A stretch of 64,000 bases of DNA. It comes from Brevundimonas fontaquae. GTDB taxonomy: Bacteria > Pseudomonadota > Alphaproteobacteria > Caulobacterales > Caulobacteraceae. The translations under genes and the position numbers were made by a program. The stretch is from contig NZ_CP070968.1 of the NCBI RefSeq assembly GCF_017086445.1, positions 1,860,001 through 1,924,000 of the forward strand, written 5' to 3'. The notes beneath the pieces were generated by a model. It saw only the letters and a program-made list of their open reading frames with translations. It was not told where the DNA came from and did not search any database. Shown piece by piece: positions 1 to 9,900 of the stretch (the stretch's first letter is position 1; each line of letters opens with the position of its first letter).

Positions 1-920
1 AGTTCGTCTGGGCCTTGATCGGGTTTCAACTCGCCTTCAACGTTCTGATGGCGCCGCTTTCTGCGGTGTTTGCAGATCGCGTGCCGATCGCCCTGAGAAG
101 CACCGTCTCTGCGATGCTGGGCCTGTCGTATCCGCTGGCGGTTGCGCTGGGGTCCAGCCTGATGGCGCTCGGGCCTCAGTATGAGCCCGGACGATTAGCG
201 CTCCTGGCCGGCATTCTTCTCGGCGCCGCTCTCATCTTCCTGATCGTTTACGACGAGCCGCCATGTCTGGAGCGGCCAGAAACGCCGCAACCCTCCGCTT
301 CCGGCGGCATAGGCTCGTTCATCGCGCCATTCAGATCGCGAAACTTCGCCGTGGTCTGGACCGGGCGGCTCTTCATCGCGACAGGTTACGCCCTGGTCAG
401 CATGTATCTGCTGTATTTCGTCACGGACGCGGTAGGATGGCCCGGTCGCTCACCGGAACGCGCGCATGCCTTGCTCACGGGCATCGCCTTTGTGAGTGTC
501 GTGGTCGTCGCGGGGGCCATCGCCTTGTTTGGACGGCGGATAATCTGGCGACAGCCTGTCGCGCTGATGGGAGCGCTGTTGCTGTGTGCGGCGACCGCCG
601 TGCTGGCGATCGCACCTTCCTGGACAACGGCGGTTCTCGCCCTCGCGGTCTATGGCTTGGGCCAGGGCGCCTATGGGTCGGTGGAGATGGGGTTGATGGC
701 GGATGCTCTTCCCACGCAGAACAATCGCGGGCGAGACATGGGGTTGAACAACCTAGCTGTCGCCCTGCCTCAGGCGATGGCCCCGGTCGCCGCCCTCATT
801 CTCGAGCGTTCCGGCGCCGATGTTCGGGGCCTGTATGTCGCAGCGGCCGCGTGTTTCGCCGCCGCCGTCCTGGTCATGAGCCTGTTTCGATCAACCCCGG
901 TGTTGGAGCACTCCAAATAG
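1..920 (+). CDS. MFS transporter, C-terminal part (5' truncated by window)
   Basis: The reading frame is already open at base 3 (Phe-Val-Trp-Ala ahead of the first possible start at 15), so the N-terminus lies outside the window. The visible 305 or so residues form about eight hydrophobic helices, with a polar central loop rich in Pro/Glu near residues 75-95, as in the two-bundle MFS fold. The late segment NNRGRDMGLNN is an amphipathic loop of the kind found before the last helices of sugar/drug MFS permeases. The substrate cannot be told from sequence. It converges on the polysaccharide operon and need not be related to it. Confidence 0.75.
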   Translation, partial: FVWALIGFQLAFNVLMAPLSAVFADRVPIALRSTVSAMLGLSYPLAVALGSSLMALGPQYEPGRLALLAGILLGAALIFLIVYDEPPCLERPETPQPSASGGIGSFIAPFRSRNFAVVWTGRLFIATGYALVSMYLLYFVTDAVGWPGRSPERAHALLTGIAFVSVVVVAGAIALFGRRIIWRQPVALMGALLLCAATAVLAIAPSWTTAVLALAVYGLGQGAYGSVEMGLMADALPTQNNRGRDMGLNNLAVALPQAMAPVAALILERSGADVRGLYVAAAACFAAAVLVMSLFRSTPVLEHSK

Positions 921-1013
921 GCGGCTCTGCTAGTCTGATGACGTGATCCGAATGGTGTCACGCTTCAGGGAAGGGCGCGACTTCGATTTCATCGCTACGG
1001 CCATGTGTCTGCG

Positions 1014-1946
1014 TCAGGCGTCTGACCGTGACAGCATCGCCGAACCATAGAGTTTCGGCTCGAAGCCTTTGGTCCAGAAGACCTTGCCGAGACCACGCGC
1101 GCAGCGGTCATAGATGATCGCGCGGTCGGGTCGGCGCAGGATCGCTGACAGGACGGACGCGGCGCCCCAGACGCCGGTCTGGGCCAGGCCGACCAGCATC
1201 CATTTGACGACGCCGGGCCAGTCGCGGCGGTCGGCGGCCATCTGGGTCGGGCTCTGGCCATAGGCGAAGGCGCGGGTCAGGGCGTAGGTCAGCGTGGCGC
1301 GGTGCGGCGGGGCGAACTCATCCACCCAGGCGTCGGAGGCCCAGCCGAAACGGCCGCCGCGCGCCGACAGGGCGGTGAACAGCCGGTCGTCCTCGCCGCC
1401 CGTCTCGTTCATGGCGACATCGAATGGGGCCTCGCCGGGCAGGGCCGTCGCCCGCACCATCAGACTGTTGCCGCAGCCGTGGATATCGTCGGTCAGGCCG
1501 GTTTCGCGCGGGCCGTCGCGACCGAAGAACCGCTCCAGATAGGTGGTGGTCCAGCCGGTGTTGTCTGGCACACGCCCGCGAATGGGGCCGAAGACGACAT
1601 CGGCGCCGGTTTGGGTTTGGGCGCTCAGCAGGGCGGCGAGCCAGCCGGGGGAGGCGGTTTCGTCGTCGTCGAGGAATGCGATCAGGGGCGCGTCGGTCGC
1701 GGCCAAGCCTACATTCCGCGCCGTCGCCACGCCGGGGATGGGGGCGTGGGCATAGGTCAGGGGCACGGGCGCCTCGGCGCGCAGCCGTTCGATGAGGGCG
1801 GCGGCGGAGCCTTGCGGGTCATTGTCGGCGACGACGATGGCGGCGACGCGATGCAGCGATCCGACTTGGACGAAGACAGAGCGCAAGGCCCGCTCCAGGC
1901 TGTCGAGGCGGCGCAGGGTCGGGATGATGACGGCGACGTCGCGCAT
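1014..1946 (-). CDS. Family 2 glycosyltransferase (GT-A fold)
   Basis: Predicted cytoplasmic or membrane-associated inverting glycosyltransferase that adds one sugar to a lipid-linked surface-polysaccharide precursor. The N-terminus VAVIIPTLRRLDSLERAL is the GT2 nucleotide-binding start, and LDDDE near residue 95 is the metal-binding DxD-type motif. A later ETGGEDDRLF segment is the acceptor/catalytic region usual in this family. I place the start at 1946, directly after the TGA of the upstream glycosyltransferase (TGA-c-ATG), giving 310 aa. ATGs at 1958 and 1964 would overlap the upstream gene. It is the last gene of the four-gene minus-strand operon. The sugar and linkage are unknown. Confidence 0.8.
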   Translation of the reverse strand: MRDVAVIIPTLRRLDSLERALRSVFVQVGSLHRVAAIVVADNDPQGSAAALIERLRAEAPVPLTYAHAPIPGVATARNVGLAATDAPLIAFLDDDETASPGWLAALLSAQTQTGADVVFGPIRGRVPDNTGWTTTYLERFFGRDGPRETGLTDDIHGCGNSLMVRATALPGEAPFDVAMNETGGEDDRLFTALSARGGRFGWASDAWVDEFAPPHRATLTYALTRAFAYGQSPTQMAADRRDWPGVVKWMLVGLAQTGVWGAASVLSAILRRPDRAIIYDRCARGLGKVFWTKGFEPKLYGSAMLSRSDA

Positions 1947-1947
1947 G

Positions 1948-2880
1948 TCAGACGGCATCCGCATAGACAGCAGCGCGGTAGAGCCTGAGCGCGAATGCGC
2001 GGGCCTTGACCGGCAGGGCCGTGGTCAGGGCGGCCCGCTTCATCAGGCGACGCGCCAAGGGCAGGGCGGGCAGGCGTTTCAGGGCGCGCGCGGCCTTGTA
2101 GCTGGGATAGGTCTGAACGATGGTGGGATGCAGGGCGACGACACGGGCGAAGTTGCCGGCGCCCTGATCGAACTTGCGCGCCAGATCCTCGACCGTATCC
2201 AGGCCCATATGGGTGGCGGGATTGTCGATATGGACGACGGCAAAGCGGCGCGAGACCCGCATGGCCCACTCCACGTCCTCCCAGCCCCAGCCGCTGAAAC
2301 CGGGATCGAAGGACTCGGCGGCGAAGACGTCGCGGCGCACCAGCAGATTGGAGGTGTAGACGTATTTCTCGGGCGTCACGGCGCGCTGGGACGCGGGCAG
2401 GCATTCCGAGGCGCCGGACAGGGCGCGGTGGACGGCGAACCGCGCGTCGGTCGGCGCCTGATCCAGCGAGAAGCCGCCGAAGGCCACGGCGGGCGCATTG
2501 TCGCTGACCAGCCGCAGCCAGTTTTGCAGGAAGACGGGCGTATCGGGCCGCATGTCGCTGTCGAGGAACAGATAGGCCTCGCCGCGCGCGGCGGTGGTCA
2601 GGCGGTTGCGACCCCTGGCGCGGCCCTCGTTGGCGGCCAGGGTGATGAGGCGGGCGGGCAGCCGCAACGTATTGATCGTCGTTTGTAACTGCTGGGTCAG
2701 GTGGAAGTCAGCGGTGCCGTCGTCCAGCAGAATCAGCTCGACGGCGCCTGCGAGGGTCGGGGCCTCGGTGTCCAGTTGGTGCAACAAGCCTTGCGGGTCG
2801 TCGCGCAGGAAGGGGATCAGTACCGAGATCGTCGGCGTCGCCTGAGACGAGGCGGCGTTGTCGTGGATATGGGCGCTCAT
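1948..2880 (-). CDS. Family 2 glycosyltransferase
   Basis: A 310-aa GT2 enzyme. TISVLIPFLRDDPQGLL near residue 17 starts the nucleotide-sugar binding domain, LILLDDGT is the first acidic motif, and LFLDSDMRPD near residue 110 carries the metal-binding DxD. FSGWGWEDVEWAMR near residue 215 is the catalytic ED/W motif of polysaccharide GT2 enzymes. The ATG overlaps the stop of the upstream flippase (ATGA), so the genes are translationally coupled. It presumably builds the repeat unit exported by the flippase. The donor sugar cannot be assigned. Confidence 0.85.
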   Translation of the reverse strand: MSAHIHDNAASSQATPTISVLIPFLRDDPQGLLHQLDTEAPTLAGAVELILLDDGTADFHLTQQLQTTINTLRLPARLITLAANEGRARGRNRLTTAARGEAYLFLDSDMRPDTPVFLQNWLRLVSDNAPAVAFGGFSLDQAPTDARFAVHRALSGASECLPASQRAVTPEKYVYTSNLLVRRDVFAAESFDPGFSGWGWEDVEWAMRVSRRFAVVHIDNPATHMGLDTVEDLARKFDQGAGNFARVVALHPTIVQTYPSYKAARALKRLPALPLARRLMKRAALTTALPVKARAFALRLYRAAVYADAV

Positions 2881-4322
2881 GCCGTCACGCTCCGGCGCGC
2901 GCGGATCAGGCGCAGCAGGACGTTTCGCACCCCGGCGGCGTTCAGCGTCAGGGCGACGACGGCATAGACGAGACCGCCCACACTGGCGTCCAGCATCAGC
3001 TCCACGAAACCGCCGATGTGCGGCAGCATCCATACGACCCCGGCCATGACGGCGGACGCGATCCCGCAACGGATCAGCGCCTCCCACGGCATTGGCAGGG
3101 CGATGGCGCGGCGGCTGAGCAGGATGCAGGCGATCAGGCCGATGGCGAAGCTGGCGGCGGTCGAGACGGCGGCGCCCGTCACGCCCATGCGGGGGATCAG
3201 CACCAGGTTCAGCGCCACGTTGCACAAGGCCGGGATCGCCATGGTCACCAGCAGCAGGCCGGTCTTCTTTCCAAGGGTGAAGCCGAAGCCGAAATAGTAG
3301 GCGATCATCCCTGACAGGAAGGATGAGGCGGCGATCCACGGCGTCACCAGAGCGGCGGCGGCGCGCAGATCCTGGCCGATCATCAACTCCGCCAGCGGTC
3401 GCGCGACCAGCGACAGGCCGACGGCGGCGGGCAGGCCGATCAGGATCAGGGTCGAACCCTGCTCGATGGCCGTCTGACGCAGCGCCTCGCGTCCTCCGCG
3501 CTCCAGCGCCATGACCATGGCCGGCGCGCCCGCTGCCCCCAGCCAGATGAAGATGACGTCGAGCGTCCGGTTCGCCAGGCTGTAGCTGGCGTGATAGGCG
3601 CCGACCGCCGCCGCATCCATGAAGGCCGCCAGCAGAAACCGATCCGTCGAAGCCAGCACCAAGGCTAAGGTCAGCGACGCCGCAATGGGATAGCCATAGA
3701 GGGCATAGGCCTTCAGCCGCGTGCGATCCACGGTTCCGCCACCCGCCTGTCGCAACTCGCCCGGCAGGATGAAGGGCAGGGCGAACAGGGGCGCGATGGC
3801 CAGGCCCAGCAGGGGCGAGGCCGCACCGGCGCCGGCCAGCGCGAACCCGGCCCCGACCAGAAAACCCAGGATGGCGACCCCGATGTCCACGGCGGCGGAT
3901 TTCGACACCTCGCCCGCCGCGCGATACCGCTCCTGCGCCAGCTTCGCGAGGTTGCGCACCGGCGCGCCCGCCAGGCCGAAGGCGACGGCGATCTTGAACG
4001 CCGGCGTCAGCGGCGCCAGCCACACGATCAGGGCCGCGATCGGGGTGAAGACGGCGATGATAGCGAAGGATGTGCGGTACAGGCTGGCGAAATGGGTCGC
4101 CATGCCCTCGGGCGTGCGCTCGGCCGCCCAGAAGCGCGCCATCGACGCCTCCAGCCAGGTGAAGGTCACGGTGTGGGCCAGCGTCGTGACCGAAAACGCC
4201 AGGGCGTAATGGCCGAAGTCGTCGGCGCTGAGCAGGCGCGTAAAGACGAAGATGGTCAGGAAACCGACCACCCCCTGGACGATCTGGGCCGGCAGATAGC
4301 CCCAGACGCCGCGCCAGAACAT
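2877..4322 (-). CDS. Polysaccharide flippase, Wzx/MATE-like (lipopolysaccharide biosynthesis protein)
   Basis: An inner-membrane protein of 481 aa with about 12-14 hydrophobic helices and the N-terminal pattern WGYLPAQIVQGVVGFLTIFVFTRLLSADDFGHYALA, typical of polysaccharide-biosynthesis flippases of the MOP superfamily. Expected role: to flip an undecaprenyl-diphosphate-linked oligosaccharide to the periplasmic side. The ATG at 4322 is 11 nt downstream of the sugar-transferase stop. A TTG at 4337, overlapping that stop, would add five residues. The 3' end overlaps the next glycosyltransferase by 4 nt. No Wzy polymerase or Wzc co-polymerase is present here, so the system must be completed elsewhere. 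Confidence 0.85.
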   Translation of the reverse strand: MFWRGVWGYLPAQIVQGVVGFLTIFVFTRLLSADDFGHYALAFSVTTLAHTVTFTWLEASMARFWAAERTPEGMATHFASLYRTSFAIIAVFTPIAALIVWLAPLTPAFKIAVAFGLAGAPVRNLAKLAQERYRAAGEVSKSAAVDIGVAILGFLVGAGFALAGAGAASPLLGLAIAPLFALPFILPGELRQAGGGTVDRTRLKAYALYGYPIAASLTLALVLASTDRFLLAAFMDAAAVGAYHASYSLANRTLDVIFIWLGAAGAPAMVMALERGGREALRQTAIEQGSTLILIGLPAAVGLSLVARPLAELMIGQDLRAAAALVTPWIAASSFLSGMIAYYFGFGFTLGKKTGLLLVTMAIPALCNVALNLVLIPRMGVTGAAVSTAASFAIGLIACILLSRRAIALPMPWEALIRCGIASAVMAGVVWMLPHIGGFVELMLDASVGGLVYAVVALTLNAAGVRNVLLRLIRARRSVTA

Positions 4323-4333
4323 CCGCTTCTCGC

Positions 4334-5818
4334 TCAACGCACGGCCGCCCGGTCGCCCAGAAGGACGGGAATGGTGACGGCGATGACCCACAGGTCCAGC
4401 CAAAAGGACTGGCGCTCGATATACTCGATGTCCAGTTGGACGCGTTCGCGCACCTGGGCCTCGGTGTCCACCGGTCCGCGCGAGCCCTTGATGGCGGCCC
4501 AGCCGGTCATGCCGGGCTTGATCCGGTGGCGATGGGCGTATTCTGCGACCAGCAGGGCGGACTCGGTCTCGCCGGTCTTCATGCCGATGGCGTGCGGGCG
4601 GGGGCCGACCAAGGACATCTCGCCCGACAGGACGTTGAAGATCTGGGGCAGTTCGTCCAGGCTGGTGGCGCGGATAAAGCGGCCGACACGGGTCACGCGG
4701 TCGTCGTCGGCGCAGACCTGGCGGCTTGCGGTCGCATCGGCGGCGGCGTGGCGCATGGAGCGGAACTTCCACACGACAATGGTCTCGTGATTGAAGCCAT
4801 GACGGCGCTGGCGGAAGAAGACGGGGCCGGGACTATCCAGCCGCACGGCCAGAGCCACCAGGGCCATGATGGGCGCAGCGACGACCAGGGCTGCGGCGCC
4901 AATCACCAGGTCCTGCATCCGCTTGTTGAAGGCGCGGCGGTCCGGGTTGGCAGGACCATCCAGAGGCGCGAGCGGCGCATTGGCCAGCCTGTTCAGCAGT
5001 CCATCGCGACCCAGTTCTGAATCAACCAGGACCGTCAGCGGATTGGGCAGGGCGTTCAAGGTCTGCGTCAGGTCGCGCACGCGCTGGCCGGCCTCGGGAT
5101 CTATAGCCAGCACGATCCGGTCGACATAGGGCGTCAGCCGGTGGGTCAACAGAGCCTTGGCAGTCCCCAGCACCGGCACGCCGGCCAAGCTGTCCGGCGA
5201 TCTGGCCAAGCGGTCGTCGAACACGCCCAGCACATTCATGTCGCGCCGCTCCAGCGCCTGTTCGATCAGACGTCGCGCGTTTCGGGTCGCGCCGACGATG
5301 ACGATGTTCGGCGAGAGCACGCCCAGTCGACGCCACCGCGCAATGACGACCAGCCACAGGCCGTGCAACAGCGCCAAGGCGGCCGTCGTCGTCAGCGCCC
5401 AGGGCGCGATGACGTCCAGCGCCGGGCGGTCCAGCAGCCAACCCAGGGCGAGCGCGATCGCGGCCGAGGCGACACCCACGCCCGCCACGCCCGCTATGTG
5501 CAGGGGCCAGGGCGTGTCTCGCCCGAATCGATAGAGCTGAAGCGCGCGCATCAGAACGAGCACAAGAACGGCGCCGACGACCACGGGTGCTGCGTCGCCC
5601 ACGATCATGTGAGCCAAGCCTGACGGGTGCATCACGACGATCGCGCCGAGCGCCAGCCCGCAAACCATCAGCACGTCGATTAGCCGGAAATAATGCGCCG
5701 ACAGCCGCACGGACGAGCGCTCGCGCGCATTCAGCCATATTTCCGGGCGGAACGGCCCGCGCGACGGCCGGCTCTTCAGCGGCGTGTCGGCGGCGAGACT
5801 GGCGGGACGGTCGAGCAA
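4334..5818 (-). CDS. Polyprenyl-phosphate sugar-1-phosphate transferase (exopolysaccharide initiating enzyme)
   Basis: A 494-aa membrane enzyme that loads the first sugar-phosphate onto undecaprenyl phosphate. The N-terminal third has about four membrane helices (residues 40-155), then a CoA-binding_3 Rossmann-like region (IVIVGATRNARRLIEQAL). The C-terminal bacterial sugar transferase domain begins near residue 295 with KRMQDLVIGAAALVV and carries VWKFRSMR, TSLDELPQIFNVL and MSLVGPRPH. The layout is that of WbaP/PssY/HfsE proteins, which in Caulobacter start holdfast or exopolysaccharide synthesis. It is first of a four-gene minus-strand operon. Whether it belongs to holdfast, capsule or EPS cannot be decided. 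Confidence 0.88.
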   Translation of the reverse strand: MLDRPASLAADTPLKSRPSRGPFRPEIWLNARERSSVRLSAHYFRLIDVLMVCGLALGAIVVMHPSGLAHMIVGDAAPVVVGAVLVLVLMRALQLYRFGRDTPWPLHIAGVAGVGVASAAIALALGWLLDRPALDVIAPWALTTTAALALLHGLWLVVIARWRRLGVLSPNIVIVGATRNARRLIEQALERRDMNVLGVFDDRLARSPDSLAGVPVLGTAKALLTHRLTPYVDRIVLAIDPEAGQRVRDLTQTLNALPNPLTVLVDSELGRDGLLNRLANAPLAPLDGPANPDRRAFNKRMQDLVIGAAALVVAAPIMALVALAVRLDSPGPVFFRQRRHGFNHETIVVWKFRSMRHAAADATASRQVCADDDRVTRVGRFIRATSLDELPQIFNVLSGEMSLVGPRPHAIGMKTGETESALLVAEYAHRHRIKPGMTGWAAIKGSRGPVDTEAQVRERVQLDIEYIERQSFWLDLWVIAVTIPVLLGDRAAVR

Positions 5819-5955
5819 CAGGCGATCCAGGAGCGATCCGGGGGCGAATGATGGCCGCGATACTGCCGCTTCGGCCTCTATGTCGCGTTAACGTGGACGC
5901 TTTCTCTCGAACCGGATTGCGCGACGCATCAGCCTCCGCTATCGACGCCCTCACC

Positions 5956-6047
5956 GGAGACGTGGCCGAGTGGCTGAAGGCAACGGTTTGCTAAATCGTC
6001 GTACCCCGTAAGGGGTACCGAGGGTTCGAATCCCTCCGTCTCCGCCA
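5956..6047 (+). tRNA. tRNA-Ser (anticodon GCU)
   Basis: A 92-nt class II tRNA. The 7-bp acceptor stem GGAGACG pairs with CGTCTCC and is followed by G and an encoded CCA (6045-6047). The anticodon loop TTGCTAA holds GCT at 5990-5992, reading AGC/AGU codons. The long variable arm GTACCCC-gtaa-GGGGTAC is diagnostic of serine tRNA, and GGTTCGAATCC is the T-arm. Confidence 0.96.
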
Positions 6048-6095
6048 CATTTTCTCACCACACTCAAATTGTTGGGTCTTCTGGGGCAAATCGTG

Positions 6096-6133
6096 CCGTG
6101 CCAAACGGGTCATTTGGCCCGTGTTTGGCACGG
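6096..6133. repeat. Imperfect inverted repeat downstream of tRNA-Ser
   Basis: The left arm CCGTGCCAAACGGG and the right arm CCCGTGTTTGGCACGG pair along their whole length except for a 2-nt bulge, around a short loop. No clear T-run follows, so an intrinsic terminator for the tRNA is possible but not clean. It could equally be a leftover of a mobile sequence next to the tRNA. Confidence 0.5.
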
Positions 6134-6447
6134 TTAGCAAGGTCTGGACGGGGGAATCATGCGCTATGGCACGGTTTCCCCGCCTCTGATTTTCGTAATA
6201 AAAAACAATCTCTTGACTCAATTTTTGGCGCGGTTGGGGAACGGCTTGGCTCTGCGTGCTCGAAGCCGCGATCCGCGCGGCGTCCAAAGCGCCGGACGCC
6301 GGGGATTTTGCACGAAACACGCGCGGCGTCGTCGAACGCAGCGCCCTTGATGCCCTGGAGCTGACGGGGCGGTCGCTCGGGACGCGCAGCGCCTTCGAGG
6401 GCGAGGGCCTCGCTGGATCGCGATCTCTGGGGCGAGGGCGACGCCCT

Positions 6448-6579
6448 ATGGTGACCGAGACGACCGGCCGGCTGGCGACCCTGGCGCTGGAGCGTTCGCC
6501 CTGGCGATCCGCGCGGTGGTTGGTTATTGCTCCGCATGCCGACGACGAGACACTGGGCGTAGGGGCTTTGATTCATCAG
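6448..6579 (+). pseudogene. Truncated PIG-L/LmbE-type deacetylase, N-terminal fragment
   Basis: After an ATG at 6448 the frame reads a short leader and then RWLVIAPHADDETLGVGALIHQ. This is the N-terminal metal-binding start of the PIG-L/LmbE N-acetylglucosaminyl deacetylase family (usually a PHxDDE motif). Homology stops abruptly near 6575: the frame continues only into Arg/Ser-rich sequence of shadow type, and the roughly 200 residues that should follow are missing. The fragment is best explained as the remnant of a gene removed by a deletion. Confidence 0.6.
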
Positions 6580-6854
6580 GCGCCGAGGCGGCGCAGCTTC
6601 TCTTCGCCGGCGGCGCGCCGGTCTTCCACCAGCACCATGAGGGCTATGATCCGCCCCTGCAGCATCTTCGCGCGCTGATCGCCAACGCCAAGCGCTTTCA
6701 CGCCGCCTGGTCGGTCTGGCCGATGGACGGTTGGCTGAGGGCGATGGCGGATCTCGGACTGGTCGACTGGTCGTCGGACGGATTGACCATCCGGCGCGAT
6801 CCCACGCCGGCCGAAATCGCCGCCGCACGAAAAGATCCTGCAAATCCCTTCTAG
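6516..6854 (+). pseudogene. Orphan 3' gene fragment joined to the PIG-L remnant
   Basis: From about 6570 a different frame becomes protein-like (EAAQLLFAGGAPVFHQHHEGYD, then a Trp-rich stretch WSVWPMDGWLRAMADLGLVDW) and ends at a TAG at 6852-6854. Upstream of about 6570 the same frame is only the shadow of the PIG-L fragment, and the only in-frame start is a GTG at 6516 inside it. I read it as the C-terminal part of a second gene, fused to the first by deletion. I do not recognise the family. A short intact gene starting further in cannot be ruled out. Confidence 0.4.
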
Positions 6855-6942
6855 GCCGGTTCCGTCACGCTGGCAGCTCAAATGAGCCGTCGGGGGTACG
6901 AAAGCGGGCGCAACCCTCGGCCGGGCTTTGGGTTGAGCCAGG

Positions 6943-9900
6943 ATGAAATCGTCTCCCGCCGACACAGATCTTTCCGCCACAGGCCAGCAGGTCCTGGTCG
7001 ATGGTCCAGCCCCCCAGGCGGACGACGGCAAGCGTTGGAAAATGCCGGCGGCGGCCGTGGCGGCCGGACTTGCTGAGATAACGACCAAGCGCTCGCAGGC
7101 CGTAGTGTTCATCGCGACCAGCGAACGTCGCGCCGATGAGATTGCGGCGGCCCTCTCGCCGATGGTGAAGGACGCCGAGGTGCTGGTCTTGCCGCCTTGG
7201 GACTGCCTGCCTTACGACCGCGCCGCGCCTTCGCGCGAGAGCATGGGGCGGCGGATGGCCGTCTTGGCCGCCCTGAACGAAGCCAGCGCAAGGCCCGTGT
7301 TCCTGGTCGCCTCGCCCGATGCGATCGTGCAGCGGACGCCGTCGCGCGGACGGATCAAGGCTCGCTTGTCGCTCGCGGCGGGCGAGGCGCTGGATCGCGA
7401 AGTCCTGGAGTCGTTTCTGACAGATACGGGCTATGCGGCGGATGAGCGGGTCGACGAACCTGGCGAGTACGCTCTGCTCGGCGCGGTAGTCGACGTCTTC
7501 CCGCCCGCGGCTGCAACGCCTTATCGCATCGTCCTGGATGAGGCGGACCGGATCACTGAGATCCACGCCTTCGATCCCGTATCGCAACGCCGGGGCGCCG
7601 CGATTGAGATGATCTGTTTGACCCCGGCCGCAGAGTGGAGCGACCGATCGGCCGAGGATGACGATCCCGATCATCAGGATACGGGGCCGTCGATCGATGC
7701 TGAGACCTCCAAGACCCTGTTTGACTTCCTCGACAAGCCTATGATCCTGACCGACGTGGGCGTCGAGGATCGGTTCGAACGCATTCGCGCGCATGTGGCC
7801 GAAGCCTATGACACGCGCCTGCGGTTCAGCGAGGGCGCGCGTCCTCCGAAACCCGACAGCCTCTATTTGACGGAAAAGGACGTTCGGCAGGCGTTGAAAG
7901 GCGCCAAACCCCTGAGCGTCGAGGGTTGGGCGCCGACGCCGGCCTTCGCACTGGAGAAGTCGCCGGGGCGGGCCCTGAAACAGTTCATTGCGGAGCGGCG
8001 CGAGGCGGGCGATCGCATCGTTCTGACAGGATTGCCTCATGAGCACAGGATCATCCTACGCCTGCTGCGTCGCCACGATATCGATGCGCCCACGGTGCTC
8101 GAGAACTGGAGCGCGATCGAGCCTCTGCAGCCCGGGCAGATCGCCATCGTAATCGCCGATCTGGACACAGGCTTCCGACAGTCGGCCGCCGGTCTTGTCG
8201 TCCTGACGCCTTCGGACATATTCGGCGGCCGGATCGCGCGAGGATCCGGCGACACGAACGATGCGTTCGGAGAGACCGAACTGCGGTTGGACGATGTGGT
8301 CATCCATGAAGACCACGGTCTGGGTGTGCTGAAGGCGTTGGAGCGGGTCGCTGCCGATGGTGTTGAGCGTGACGTTCTGCGCATCGAGTATCATGGCGGT
8401 GGGACCATTCTCGCGCCGATCGAGGAGTTCGGCAAAATCTGGCGCTACGGCTCGGAGCCAGACGCGGTGTCGCTGGATCGGCTGAATACTCAGGGATGGG
8501 TGAAGCGTCGCGCCAAGGTCAGCGCGCAGATCGATGAGGCCGCGGCGGCCCTGTCCGCCCGGGCCGAGGCGCGCGCAGCGCTGAGGACCGAGCCGATCGC
8601 CGCACCGCGTCAGGCGCTGGCCCGGTTCGCCGCCGGCTTCGCCTTCCCCGAAACGGCCGATCAGGCGCGCGCCATCGAGGCGGTCCTGTCGGACCTGGGA
8701 TCCGGCAAGCCCATGAACCGGCTCGTCTGCGGCGATGTCGGTTTCGGAAAGACCGAGGTCGCTCTGCGCGCCGCAGCAGCCGTGGCACTTGCCGGCAAAC
8801 AGGTCATCGTCGTCGCCCCGACCACCGTCCTGGCGCGTCAGCATTTCGAGGTGTTCAAGAGACGTTTCAAGGACACGGACATTCAGGTTGGCCACCTGTC
8901 GCGCGCCGCAGACAGTGCGGAGGCGCGGGCGGTCAAGGCAGGGCTCGCGGACGGCTCCATGCGCGTCGTGGTGGGTACGCAGGCCCTGGCGTCCGAAGGG
9001 TTGGCGTTTTCCGACCTTGGGCTTGTCATCATCGATGAGGAACACCGCTTCGGCGCGCAGATGAAATCTGCCTTGGCAGCGAAGGCGCCGCATCTGTTGT
9101 CGATGTCGGCCACCCCGATCCCGCGGACTCTTCAAAGCGCCATGGTCGGCATTCAGGACGTCAGCCTGATCGCCAGTCCCCCTGCGCGACGTCGACCCAT
9201 CCGAACCTTCATGACCCCGTTTGACGCCGGGGCGGTTCGCCTGTCGCTGATGCGCGAGAAGGCGCGGGGCGGGCAGAGTTTCGTGGTCGTGCCGCGTATC
9301 GAGGACATGGAACCCTTGGCGGAACGCTTGAAGACCCTGACGCCAGAGCTGTCCGTGGTCTCGGCGCACGGCGACATGTCCCCGTCCGCGATCGACGAGG
9401 TCATGAGCCGCTTCTCCGACGGCGAGGGGGACGTGCTTCTGGCCACGAACATCATCGAGACCGGCCTGGATGTACCGCGCGCCAATACGATGTTGATCTG
9501 GCGGCCGGACCGCTTCGGCCTGGCGCAGTTGCATCAGCTGCGCGGGCGTGTCGGCCGGGGGCGGCGCCAGGGCTTCACCTATCTGCTTTCCGATCCCGAA
9601 GCGCCGATGGCGGCGGCGACGGAGGCCCGCCTGCAGACCTTGGAGGCTTTGGACCGACTGGGGGCGGGCTTCGCGATCAGCGGGCGCGATCTGGACCTGC
9701 GCGGCGGCGGCGATCTGGTGGGCGAGGAACAGGCCGGACATGTCAGGCTGATCGGCTCGGCCCTTTATCAGGCCGTCCTGGCTCGAGCGCTCGCGGCTGC
9801 AAAAGGCGATTTCGATCCTGACCAGGCCTCTCCCAGTCTGAACGTCGGCGCGACAGGGCATTTGCCGGCGGACTACATCCCCGACGAAACCGTGCGCATC

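Noticed and set aside
5956..6942. Genomic island integrated at tRNA-Ser
   Set aside because: No integrase, no second copy of the tRNA 3' end seen within the window, and mfd follows directly; only debris is present.
8056..9861. 601-aa open frame antisense to mfd
   Set aside because: It is the mirror of a clear Mfd reading frame, has low-complexity His/Gln/Arg-rich composition and no recognisable domain; a high-GC codon shadow.
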